DNA of 49,039 nt from a virus. Below, in pieces: positions 1 to 7,722 of this stretch. Each line of letters begins with the position of its first letter. The stretch's first letter is position 1. The DNA lies in IMG/VR virus record IMGVR_UViG_3300028114_000020, positions 1 through 49,039 of that record; one strand, 5' to 3'. Both the position numbers and the translations under genes were made by a program. The notes below the pieces were generated by a model. The model was not told the origin of the DNA and did not search any database. It saw only the letters and a program-made list of their open reading frames with translations.

Positions 1-253
1 GATTAGTTTTAGGTTTATTAGGGTCATATGGTATAACTTCAATTGGTGTTTGTTTACCAGTACCTGTTGTATCACCCGTACCAGTACCCGGATCTGTTTT
101 TGGTGTAGGTGGTGCTTTTGGTTTTGGATTAGTTTTAGGTTTATTAGGGTCATATGGTATAACTTCAATTGGTGTTTGTTTACCAGTACCTGTTGTATCA
201 CCCGTACCAGTACCCGGATCTGTTTTTGGTGTAGGTGGTGCTTTTGGTTTTGG
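1..253 (-). repeat. 126-bp tandem repeat inside the structural gene
   Basis: Bases 1-127 are identical to bases 127-253, giving two in-frame copies of a 126-bp (42-codon) unit. The encoded unit is Pro/Thr/Gly-rich. The array may continue outside the window. The exact 127-nt identity at the edge may also reflect where an assembler stopped. Confidence 0.9.
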
Positions 254-1081
254 TATTAGATCTTCAATAAGAGTATCAACACCTGTCCTTTGTATACTAG
301 GTGCTTTTGCTGGTTGTTCTCTACCAGCACATGCACAAATACCACCAGGGAAAGATGCAAGCTTATCTAAAGCAGCATCAAAGGTATCCAATGCACCAGA
401 AAACGGTGTTTTAGTAATCAGTAAATTAGTTCTTTTTTCCTCTTCTTGTACTCTACGCTCTACTTCTTGTTCTCCAGCATCAACACCAGTCAATTTATCT
501 GCTGCTGAAGATGCTAGATATCCACCACCAATAGATGCTGCTAATGCAATTGTGCCACCAATAATACCGCCAGAAAGAGTTCCTGCTCCAGGAACAACAG
601 AACCATAAATTGCCCCAGCAGCTGCACCTGCTCCCAATGCACCTAATAATCCAGCACCAGCACCTACGCCAGCTTGAACATTTGTTTGTCCTGATTGTTT
701 TCTTTGTAAAAAGTCTATTCCAGTAAATGCAGCACTCAATAAAGGAATTGATTTTCCTACACCTGCTCTAGGTTTTGGTGATATTCCTATGCCTTTAACT
801 CCACTTGGTGATTTAGCACCTTTTAGACCTTTTGATAGTCCTGCCAGTCCAAGTGTTCCAAGAACTTTTTCTACTATTCCGTCTTTATTTTCTGAATCTT
901 GTTCCGACTGCTGAATTGCAGTGTAGGTTTTTTGTCTTACTTCTAAAAGTTGTGTTCTAGCACGAAGACGTTGTTCTTCAATTTGATTGGTGGTTGCAAC
1001 AGATTTAGAAAATAATTTTTCTAAATTAACACTATTTTTACTTGCAGATGAAGCAGCTTGTAATACTCTTTCTAAATTCAT
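1..1081 (-). CDS. Partial phage structural protein with Gly/Ala-rich hydrophobic core and Pro/Thr repeats
   Basis: The reading frame opens at an ATG at 1081 and runs off the left edge with no stop, so at least 360 residues are visible. It overlaps the end of the preceding gene by 4 bases (ATGA), which points to translational coupling. The N-terminal part (about 1-75) is charged and helical. A Gly/Ala-rich hydrophobic stretch follows (about 125-200). The protein then becomes rich in Pro, Lys and Thr, with two identical 42-residue repeats (PNKPKTNP, PKAPPTPKTDPGTGTGD). The position after gp26 and a lysozyme-bearing protein suggests a tail or baseplate component. I do not recognise a specific T4 counterpart. 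The repeats touch the window edge, so their true copy number is unknown. Confidence 0.7.
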   Translation of the reverse strand, partial: MNLERVLQAASSASKNSVNLEKLFSKSVATTNQIEEQRLRARTQLLEVRQKTYTAIQQSEQDSENKDGIVEKVLGTLGLAGLSKGLKGAKSPSGVKGIGISPKPRAGVGKSIPLLSAAFTGIDFLQRKQSGQTNVQAGVGAGAGLLGALGAGAAAGAIYGSVVPGAGTLSGGIIGGTIALAASIGGGYLASSAADKLTGVDAGEQEVERRVQEEEKRTNLLITKTPFSGALDTFDAALDKLASFPGGICACAGREQPAKAPSIQRTGVDTLIEDLIPKPKAPPTPKTDPGTGTGDTTGTGKQTPIEVIPYDPNKPKTNPKPKAPPTPKTDPGTGTGDTTGTGKQTPIEVIPYDPNKPKTN

Positions 1082-2754
1082 GCTCCGTATACTCCTAGAA
1101 TGAGATTAGAAGTAAATCTATCAACACTTTCAAAAGTAGTGTTGAATGCAATTTCACTTGATGCTGGAGCAGATTTTGGTCCTTGTGGTTTAACAACTGA
1201 TTGCTTACCAGGAATTGTTAGTAAAGCAACATCAGAACTTGCAGGTCTGCCAGTTGAACTTTGCTCACTAGGTTTACCATCAATCTTACTATTTTGAGCA
1301 GATTTTTTTGGTTTTGGACTTGTCTGTGCTCCTTGTGCTTCTCTAAGGTTTTGGTTGTAAATATCTAAACTTTGTTGCAATGTTCTCTTTGTTTGTCCAT
1401 AACGAGGTCCAAATCCAGCCCATTCCTCATTTAAAACACGAAGATCATTAATTGATAGTGGTTTTGATACATCTATTCTTCTTTTCTTTTTTGCAAGGAA
1501 TAATATCATTTTGTTCTGTAATTCTGGAGTAAGCTTTTCCTTAGTAGGGTCTAATCCCATCGCACTAACAACATTTTCTGGTTCCATAAATTGCCCAGCA
1601 CCAACTGCTGCAGATCTTCCACCAGAATAATATCCTCTACCTTCTTTTAGAAACTTTCTTTGCAGTTCAGCAACTTGATTTGCTGTTAGTTTAGATAAAT
1701 CTCCTCCATATTGAGAACCACCGAAGAATGTATTATATCCTTTTGCACTAGAAGTTCCTTCAACTTCCCTAACAGATGCAATAAACGCCTTTTCTTGTGG
1801 TGTATCTGCAATTACATCTGCAGCATTTACATCACCAGATATACCACCCCCACCGCCAGGATAATTCTTTGGTCTTTTTTTCATCAAATCTTCAACTGCA
1901 ACCTTTGGTTGTTCTTGTGCTTTTCCACCACCTCTTTGTGTTAGGATTTCATTAAAACGAGTTACGGTTGCTTGAAATCTATCAACATCCTCTGGATTAA
2001 TTACTGCAGATCCAGTCTGCTTTTTTATAAGTTCCTGTCTTCTTACATCAGCAGCACCCATTGTCAATGGTACTGCAGCAGCAAGTCCTAGCATCCCTAG
2101 TCCACCCATACCAGGTCTACGAGCGACTGTAGCACCTGCTGCGGCGTTTCCCCTACCACCAAGTGCCATTCTTGCTAGGACTAATCCAGAAACGATATTG
2201 ACGATCTCTGGGAGCATTGCAGTAACTGCAGCTCCAGCATTAACAGCAGCATCACCAAATCGACCTTCTGATAATGCTTTACCACTTAGAACTGCAGATA
2301 ACCCAGCAAACTTAGATCTTAGATCAAAAAACGATCCACGTAAACTAGTTAAATTATCTTCTTCTTCTTTATATAACTTCTTTTCTTCATTAAAATATTT
2401 CTTCTTGTTACTAATGTCTTCTCTAATCTGTGATTGAATTGAACCAAGATTATTGTTGACTTGTTCAAATTCTAATACAAGTTTTCCTAATGTGCGTATT
2501 GATTGTGGAGTAAGTGCTGATGCCTTTTCTTCTGCACTCATCAAAAGTTTATCATATTCCTTACTCATTCTCTGTGGAAGGAGAGATTTTATTCCTTCCA
2601 CAGGTTTTCCTGTAGCAACATCTGCTAAAGGATCACCATAACGATTGATCATTTTTTTAGCATAGTCTGATGCATTCATTTCACCAGGATGCCTATAAGT
2701 TCCAGCTGAAGGAACTCTAATTCCAAAATATTGATGTGGTTCTAAATTAGCCAT
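1078..2754 (-). CDS. Probable tail tape-measure/hub protein with lysozyme-like domain
   Basis: A 558-residue protein. Residues about 85-140 look like a coiled coil (KKKYFNEEKKLYKEEE). Residues about 145-240 are hydrophobic and Gly/Ala-rich. Residues about 330-460 resemble a lambda-endolysin-like (GH104-type) fold: VREVEGT...GYNTFFGG, then GRSAAVGAGQF. The tail is Pro/Ser/Lys-rich. Long, partly hydrophobic proteins with a muralytic domain placed just after small tail chaperones are typical tape-measure proteins, and T4 gp29 has that role. That assignment is inferred from context; the lysozyme-like region is what the sequence shows. The start overlaps the previous gene by 8 bases. Confidence 0.6.
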   Translation of the reverse strand: MANLEPHQYFGIRVPSAGTYRHPGEMNASDYAKKMINRYGDPLADVATGKPVEGIKSLLPQRMSKEYDKLLMSAEEKASALTPQSIRTLGKLVLEFEQVNNNLGSIQSQIREDISNKKKYFNEEKKLYKEEEDNLTSLRGSFFDLRSKFAGLSAVLSGKALSEGRFGDAAVNAGAAVTAMLPEIVNIVSGLVLARMALGGRGNAAAGATVARRPGMGGLGMLGLAAAVPLTMGAADVRRQELIKKQTGSAVINPEDVDRFQATVTRFNEILTQRGGGKAQEQPKVAVEDLMKKRPKNYPGGGGGISGDVNAADVIADTPQEKAFIASVREVEGTSSAKGYNTFFGGSQYGGDLSKLTANQVAELQRKFLKEGRGYYSGGRSAAVGAGQFMEPENVVSAMGLDPTKEKLTPELQNKMILFLAKKKRRIDVSKPLSINDLRVLNEEWAGFGPRYGQTKRTLQQSLDIYNQNLREAQGAQTSPKPKKSAQNSKIDGKPSEQSSTGRPASSDVALLTIPGKQSVVKPQGPKSAPASSEIAFNTTFESVDRFTSNLILGVYGA

Positions 2755-2935
2755 TAGCGTTTGCTGCTTGTGCTGCCTCTAACTTTTTCTTCTCCAAATA
2801 ATTCTCTAGATATTTGATATAAGTTTCCTTTTCCCAAGGGATCAAATCGTCAAGTTCAGATAAACTCCATCTATGATAATGCATCAACGCAAAGTTGTCT
2901 TCGTAATATGAAGTCATATCTGTATGATATAACAT
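2747..2935 (-). CDS. Small tail/baseplate assembly protein (gp51-position, chaperone T-like)
   Basis: A 62-residue protein. The N-terminal half is rich in Tyr, His and Trp (HYHRWSLSELDDLIPWEKETY). The C-terminal half is a charged helix. The pattern SLxELDxLIPWEKxxY resembles the C-terminal half of frameshift-made tail assembly chaperones. It sits exactly between gp26 and a tape-measure-like gene. Its ATG overlaps the gp26 stop (TAATG). A -1 slip a few codons upstream, in gp26, would read straight into this frame. It could be independently translated, frameshift-fused, or both. Confidence 0.6.
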   Translation of the reverse strand: MLYHTDMTSYYEDNFALMHYHRWSLSELDDLIPWEKETYIKYLENYLEKKKLEAAQAANANG

Positions 2936-3666
2936 TATGCGAAAAAATTTGTCAAACCCTCAATTAGGACATCAGTATCAACATTAGTATTGGGATTGGT
3001 TATTTTTGTCGAATATGATAACTTTGGCATACTTTCAAAAAACTTCTCAATCATTTGAAATTGAAAACTGTTTAGTCCTTCAAGGAACTCAACCCATTCT
3101 TTTTCAGTATAATCAGAATGTGACCATGCTTCATCTTCATTATATAACTGTTCAATGCATGAGATCACAGATTTGAATGCCCTATCAATCTTATCCAGAT
3201 TTGTTCCAGACTTAGTAACAGAAAAATTATTTTCAACAAATTGCTGCATGGAAGGATATTTCATCTTCATATTCAGCCCATCACCAAGATCAATAATATC
3301 AGCGTGTCCTTCAGGAACAACGAGTTTTACTTCGTTGATTTTGACTGTTAATGGAACTTGAGTTTCTCCATCATCAGTACAAGTAACTAGAAGTTCTACA
3401 CTTTCACCCACAGACTTGCTGCGAATATTCAAGAAAAGGTATTCAAGTTCAAAACTAGGAAGATCATCAACTTTGATACCACGAGTAAGAACACAGGATT
3501 TTAAAACATCTTTTACAGCGTTCAAAATATCCTTTTCATTACCACTCTCAAGTGCAATCAGAAGAACTTTCTCTTCCTTTACAAGAAATGGTCGATATTT
3601 AATTGATTTACCAGTAGAAATAAGATCTAGTTCAAATGTAGGAGTAACAACTTTAGGTAATGGCAT
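2935..3666 (-). CDS. 26: gp26-like baseplate hub / tail assembly protein
   Basis: A 243-residue protein of the T4 baseplate-protein family (gp26 type). The N-terminus MPLPKVVTPTFELDLISTGK and the region KYRPFLVKEEKVLLIALES are hallmarks of the family in marine T4-like phages. In T4, gp26 helps form the baseplate hub. In this layout it may act as a tail assembly chaperone, because a small coupled gene and a tape-measure-like gene follow. It ends LTNFFA-stop, and the Phe-Phe codons form a T TTT TTC slippery heptamer (2941-2947). A CTAAATA late motif lies 22 bases upstream of the start. Confidence 0.8.
   Translation of the reverse strand: MPLPKVVTPTFELDLISTGKSIKYRPFLVKEEKVLLIALESGNEKDILNAVKDVLKSCVLTRGIKVDDLPSFELEYLFLNIRSKSVGESVELLVTCTDDGETQVPLTVKINEVKLVVPEGHADIIDLGDGLNMKMKYPSMQQFVENNFSVTKSGTNLDKIDRAFKSVISCIEQLYNEDEAWSHSDYTEKEWVEFLEGLNSFQFQMIEKFFESMPKLSYSTKITNPNTNVDTDVLIEGLTNFFA
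2941..2947 (-). promoter_or_regulatory. Candidate -1 ribosomal frameshift site (T TTT TTC)
   Basis: The zero frame reads AAT TTT TTC GCA TAA at the end of gp26. The heptamer T TTT TTC matches the X XXY YYZ rule. A -1 slip gives CGC ATA ATG TTA, which is the frame of the next 62-residue gene with no stop between. Whether slippage happens is not shown by sequence alone. Confidence 0.45.
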
Positions 3667-3687
3667 AAGAATTCACATCATTGTCTT

Positions 3688-3694
3688 TATTTAG
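3688..3694 (-). promoter_or_regulatory. T4-type late promoter motif CTAAATA
   Basis: CTAAATA on the minus strand, 22 bases before the gp26 ATG and overlapping the stop of the gene upstream. It matches the T4/cyanophage late -10 pattern (nATAAATA-like). Confidence 0.5.
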
Positions 3695-4515
3695 AATGGA
3701 TTTCTGACGTTCTTTCCAGAATCTGATCTCGCAACTACATCTTGATTAAAAGATCTGGAAGTTCTATCAGTATAATAGTAATCATACTTGAAGGTGACTG
3801 CCGTTTTGATCAACTCTGCATTACCATATGCTAATGGTGCAGCAACAATGTTAACTGGAAAAGCATCCATTAGATGGTATGTAATACTATTAGATATTCT
3901 AGAAGCATTGCTATTTTTAATAGTAGTATAGTCTTTAGATCTGTACTGTTTTGGAAGAATATCTCCACCAAATGTTGTGATCTGTATGTCACATTTATAA
4001 CTTAATGGGTATTTTAATTTCCTATAAGATGCTCTATCTTTTTTTCTTTCACCTGTACTTCTGCCATGCCCACCAGACGATAAAACTGTTGGCGAAATGT
4101 ATTCCATCCAAGCATTGAATACTTCATTTGTAAAATAATCTTTCTGAGAATAATATGTTAATGTAATATCTGGATATCTTCTATAAACTGCATAGTTTGA
4201 AGATACACCTTGCCTTAGTCCGTCAACTTGTGATGTTTGAATTTGTGATCCTGGTAGAACTGCTTCTGAACAAAATAGTGCTAGATAATTTCCTGGATTT
4301 TCTGACAAACTGTTTTCATAAAAACCATGTTGATTGATAAATCCAACTAAACTATTACCACCACCCTGGATTATAGCACTATTAAAATCTATCCATACAT
4401 CATATATGTTATTAAAAGCAGGTACAATACCAGATCCAGTTTTACTTGTTCTAGTATTGTACAGTTCATATGTTGGAATATAAATTCTATTTTTTGATCT
4501 TTCTAAATCGCTCAT
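3691..4515 (-). CDS. Tail-tube-fold baseplate protein (gp54-like tube initiator)
   Basis: A 274-residue protein. The C-terminal half (about 160-255: KYPLSYKCDIQITTFGGD ... TYHLMDAFPVNIVAAPL ... VTFKYDYYYTD) looks like the T4 tail-tube (gp19) beta fold. This fold is shared by tube proteins and by the tube-initiating baseplate proteins gp54 and gp48. Since gp48 is recognisable nearby on the other strand, gp54 is the most likely equivalent. It could instead be another tube-fold hub protein. It is divergently arranged with gp4, only 28 bases apart. Confidence 0.55.
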   Translation of the reverse strand: MSDLERSKNRIYIPTYELYNTRTSKTGSGIVPAFNNIYDVWIDFNSAIIQGGGNSLVGFINQHGFYENSLSENPGNYLALFCSEAVLPGSQIQTSQVDGLRQGVSSNYAVYRRYPDITLTYYSQKDYFTNEVFNAWMEYISPTVLSSGGHGRSTGERKKDRASYRKLKYPLSYKCDIQITTFGGDILPKQYRSKDYTTIKNSNASRISNSITYHLMDAFPVNIVAAPLAYGNAELIKTAVTFKYDYYYTDRTSRSFNQDVVARSDSGKNVRNPF

Positions 4516-4522
4516 CTAAATA
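4516..4522 (+). promoter_or_regulatory. T4-type late promoter motif CTAAATA (plus strand)
   Basis: CTAAATA lies 22 bases before the gp4 start, in the 28-base gap between two divergent structural genes. It is the only obvious promoter for the plus-strand gp4-gp48-gp53 block. Confidence 0.5.
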
Positions 4523-4543
4523 GAAGACGTTTATATACTATGT

Positions 4544-4978
4544 ATGAGTTATAAGGGAAAATTTCGACCTTCTAATTCTAGTAAATATAAAGGTGATCCC
4601 ACAAATATCATTTATAGATCTTTGTGGGAATTAAAATTTATGCGATATTGTGATACAAATCAAGATATTTTGAAATGGGCATCAGAAGAACTTTGGATTC
4701 CCTATAAGTCTCCAATTGATGATCGTTTACACAAATACTTTCCAGATTTTTATATCAAATATAAAAATACTTCTGGAAAAATTATAGAAAGTTTGATTGA
4801 AATAAAACCAGCAAAACAAGTTGCAGGTCCAAAACCACAGAAATTAAAATCTAACAAATATCTTTCTGAAGTTTATGAATATGCTAAAAATATGGCAAAA
4901 TGGGAAGCAGCAAAAGAATATTGCGATGATCGAAAATGGGAATTTAAAATATTAACGGAGCACGATCTTGGAGTATAA
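4544..4978 (+). CDS. 4: gp4 head completion protein
   Basis: A 144-residue protein closely matching T4 gp4 (gp50/65), which acts in head completion before tail joining. Family signatures are YKGKFRPSN at the start, IIYRSLWELKFMRYCD, ILKWASEEL, PYKSPIDDRLHKYFPDFYI and EIKPAKQ. The D...E-K pattern is the TnsA-like nuclease core seen in this family. The next gene overlaps its end by 11 bases. Confidence 0.93.
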   Translation: MSYKGKFRPSNSSKYKGDPTNIIYRSLWELKFMRYCDTNQDILKWASEELWIPYKSPIDDRLHKYFPDFYIKYKNTSGKIIESLIEIKPAKQVAGPKPQKLKSNKYLSEVYEYAKNMAKWEAAKEYCDDRKWEFKILTEHDLGV

Positions 4979-5393
4979 GTCACGATTTCCAAAATCAACA
5001 GTTACAAGTATTCCTCAAGTAGGACATTTAATGTTATTTCGTTATCGTGCAGTGACTGCAGAAAAACGATTTTATGACAAAAATCCATTGTGCTTCATTG
5101 TTCTAGATTTGAACGAAGTGTTCTATGGCATGAACTTACACTATTATCCAAAAAGTCAACGAATGGATGTGGTAAATATGCTTCAAGAAGCACAATCAAG
5201 TGATGTTCAAAACTGGGAAGAATTTTTATTTGGCAGCACTGGGTTCCATAAATACTTGAAATTAGAAGTAGAAAGTAATTTCATAGATATAGCAATGGAA
5301 GAATGGCAAGCTGCATCACTATTAACTGTAGAAGAGTTTGTTAGAAGTTTTCGTGGTGCAGAAGTTACAGTTAATCTTAGGAGTTTAGGATAA
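4968..5393 (+). CDS. Conserved T4-like phage protein of unknown function
   Basis: 141 residues starting at a TTG (4968), supported by a GGAG seven bases upstream. The first in-frame ATG (5031) has no such site and would remove 21 residues. A central motif is PLCFIVLDLNEVFYGMNLHYYP, and FxGxNLHYLP-type segments recur in small proteins of marine T4-like phages. It overlaps gp4 upstream and touches gp48 downstream, so it is probably a virion or assembly protein. No enzymatic motif is seen. Confidence 0.75.
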   Translation: MEYKSRFPKSTVTSIPQVGHLMLFRYRAVTAEKRFYDKNPLCFIVLDLNEVFYGMNLHYYPKSQRMDVVNMLQEAQSSDVQNWEEFLFGSTGFHKYLKLEVESNFIDIAMEEWQAASLLTVEEFVRSFRGAEVTVNLRSLG

Positions 5394-6979
5394 TGGCAAA
5401 TCCATATAAGCCTCCAGGAAAAAAACAACCAGTAAGACCAGCAGAAAAACTTGGAATACATTTCGGCCTGTTTGAATTCACCGACCCACGATATCCTGGG
5501 AAAAACTTTACTGCATTTTACAGTAAAGATACTGCAAATGGCGATTTCTTAAAAGTATATCAAGTAAAAACTGGGCTGCTTCCTTGGGAATTTACAACTC
5601 CAGATAAATCTGACTTCAAAAAATTGATGGAAGATGGTAATCCTGGTAAAGCTTCATATTATGATGCGATAGGAAGATTAAAACTTATCATCGAAAATCA
5701 AAATAAAACCCCATCTCTGCCTGGGGGATCAACAAAAGCTCAAATAGATCAAGCATTGGCAGATGCAAAAACAGTTGATGTGTGGGATGCTTCCAAGCAA
5801 ACAAAACAACTAGCACCACCAGAACCAACACCACCTCCAGAAGCACCTGCAATTCCACAGTCTGCACCTATAACTGGACAAGCCGTAACTCTTGATCCAG
5901 AATTAATCAAAGAACTTTTGAATAGTTCTAAAGAAACAATAAAATCCTTACTTGCCCCAAACGAAACTGGTCCACTAATCATATCATATCCCAACGATGC
6001 ATCTTTTTCCAATACACAAGATCACGTTATTATAGAGCAATTTACATACAAAGCACCTCAAGAAGAACTTTTTATTACTGGACAAAATGAATTCACTACA
6101 AATTTTGCCGATATTGTAACTAAAGGATTAACTAGAAATTCAAATCTTAGATTTTTCATAGGAATGGTAAAATTACCAATACCAAACCAGTTAGCAATCT
6201 CAAATGGTGTAAGTTGGGGTGAAGATCGTGCTAATCCTATAGAAGCTGCTGCATTCTTTGGTGCTCTTCCACTTGCACAGCAGGCAATAGGTGGAAATGT
6301 TGGCGGATTGTTAGGTGGTACTTTTAGTGGATTTGGACAATTCATGGACCAATTTGGGCAAGGAAATTTTGGTGCAAACACGTCTGCAGGATTACTATTA
6401 TCTTCATTCATTGCACAATATGCTTTGGGTAAAGTTGGTATCAATGTAGATCCTGCACAATTCATTGCAAGAGGAACAGGAACAACAATCAATCCAAACC
6501 TCGAATTATTATTCAATGGTCCTAAACTTAGGTCATTCTCATTTACTTTTGAATTTGCTCCAATCGGATTAAATGATGCTACAGCAGCAAGACGTGTAAT
6601 GAGATTTTTTAAGCAAGGAATGGCAGCAAAAAGATTTGAAAGCACTTCTATTTTTATAGGATCGCCTAACGTTTTTAGAATTTCATATAGAGGAAGTGGT
6701 AATAAAAGTATAAAAGGTTTGAATAAATTCAAAATATGTGCTTTGACTTCATGCGAAATAAATTATACACCAGAAGGAGTTTATCAATCATATGATGATC
6801 CAAATGCCGTATCAATGCCAGTAAGAACAAATATGACATTATCATTCACAGAACTAACTCCAATCTTTGAGCAAGATTACATTAATCAAGATGATCCTAG
6901 TGTTATAGATGTATTTGAACAGTCTGTATCTACACTTGCTCCACAAGATGCAATTACATTCGACGATATAGGTTTCTAA
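5393..6979 (+). CDS. 48: gp48 baseplate tail-tube cap
   Basis: 528 residues, longer than T4 gp48 (about 364). The first 150 residues hold a Pro-rich linker (APPEPTPPPEAPAIPQ). The C-terminal domain (about 370-510) is tube-like: PKLRSFSFTFEFAPI, a FRISYRGSG region, TSCEINYTPEGVYQSYDDP and MPVRTNMTLSFTELTPI, the last being a gp48 hallmark. In T4, gp48 caps the baseplate and starts the tail tube with gp54. The gene follows the previous one with a 1-base overlap and precedes gp53. Confidence 0.85.
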   Translation: MANPYKPPGKKQPVRPAEKLGIHFGLFEFTDPRYPGKNFTAFYSKDTANGDFLKVYQVKTGLLPWEFTTPDKSDFKKLMEDGNPGKASYYDAIGRLKLIIENQNKTPSLPGGSTKAQIDQALADAKTVDVWDASKQTKQLAPPEPTPPPEAPAIPQSAPITGQAVTLDPELIKELLNSSKETIKSLLAPNETGPLIISYPNDASFSNTQDHVIIEQFTYKAPQEELFITGQNEFTTNFADIVTKGLTRNSNLRFFIGMVKLPIPNQLAISNGVSWGEDRANPIEAAAFFGALPLAQQAIGGNVGGLLGGTFSGFGQFMDQFGQGNFGANTSAGLLLSSFIAQYALGKVGINVDPAQFIARGTGTTINPNLELLFNGPKLRSFSFTFEFAPIGLNDATAARRVMRFFKQGMAAKRFESTSIFIGSPNVFRISYRGSGNKSIKGLNKFKICALTSCEINYTPEGVYQSYDDPNAVSMPVRTNMTLSFTELTPIFEQDYINQDDPSVIDVFEQSVSTLAPQDAITFDDIGF

Positions 6980-6980
6980 A

Positions 6981-7646
6981 ATGGCATATTTTGACTTATT
7001 TCCAGATCTATTATTACCATCGTTTTCAGACAATCGTAATTCCAGTTACGATTATGTCCGTGTAAAAAATCTTTTCAAACGTGCTAAAATTAGAGATGAT
7101 TTTTTTCAAAATGCTATAGTATTTGACAAATACTCCATTGTTGGTGATAATCGTCCAGATAATGTTGCGGGAATACTATACAATAGTCCACAATTAGACT
7201 GGATTATCCTAATTTCTAACAATATTATCAATGTTAGAGAAGAATGGCCAATGTCACAAACAGATCTAAACAATTATTTGATGAATAAGTATGGATCTGA
7301 ACTTTTACAGGAAATTCATCATTATGAAACCAAAGAAGTTCGTAATAGTGAAGGAAATTTGCTTTTACAGGCAGGATTATTTGTTGATGCAAACTTCCAA
7401 TTTAAGTATTCTAACTTTGGCACGTATAAAGTGCTTTCTGGGGCAAATATACTAACTTCAGTCAGTAACTATGATTACGAAGTTTTGAAAAACGACGAAA
7501 AACGCACAATTTACGTTTTGAGACAAAATTACATCCAAACCATAATTGATGATATGCGTGAAATCATGACTTATACCGATAGTTCTCAATATATTGATAA
7601 ACGTACAAAAAAAGGAGCTAACTTAAGGATTTTATCCTCAAGATAA
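6981..7646 (+). CDS. 53: gp53 baseplate wedge protein
   Basis: 221 residues. The gp53 family signature is clear at residues about 45-90: YSIVGDNRPDNVAGILY, then LDWIILISNNIINVREEWPMS, a LysM-like element in T4 gp53. The protein joins baseplate wedges. It starts one base after the gp48 stop, so the two are co-translated. The gene ends in a convergent junction with gp32; the 76-base gap is AT-rich and shows no convincing terminator. Confidence 0.88.
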   Translation: MAYFDLFPDLLLPSFSDNRNSSYDYVRVKNLFKRAKIRDDFFQNAIVFDKYSIVGDNRPDNVAGILYNSPQLDWIILISNNIINVREEWPMSQTDLNNYLMNKYGSELLQEIHHYETKEVRNSEGNLLLQAGLFVDANFQFKYSNFGTYKVLSGANILTSVSNYDYEVLKNDEKRTIYVLRQNYIQTIIDDMREIMTYTDSSQYIDKRTKKGANLRILSSR

Positions 7647-7722
7647 CTCCAAAAACATATTTTGAAATTTTTACCCAGAATTTTTTAATTGACTTTTTTG
7701 AAAACAAAAATTGATTTTGAAA

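Noticed and set aside
1-253. CRISPR-like array from the tandem repeat
   Set aside because: Unit is 126 bp, in frame, without spacers; no cas genes in the window.
50-259. Plus-strand reading frame with a repeated Cys/Trp-rich peptide
   Set aside because: It is the complement of the tandem repeat in the minus-strand structural gene; composition is not protein-like.
5749-6732. Minus-strand long frames opposite gp48
   Set aside because: Shadow frames; gp48 is clearly coding on plus and has family motifs.
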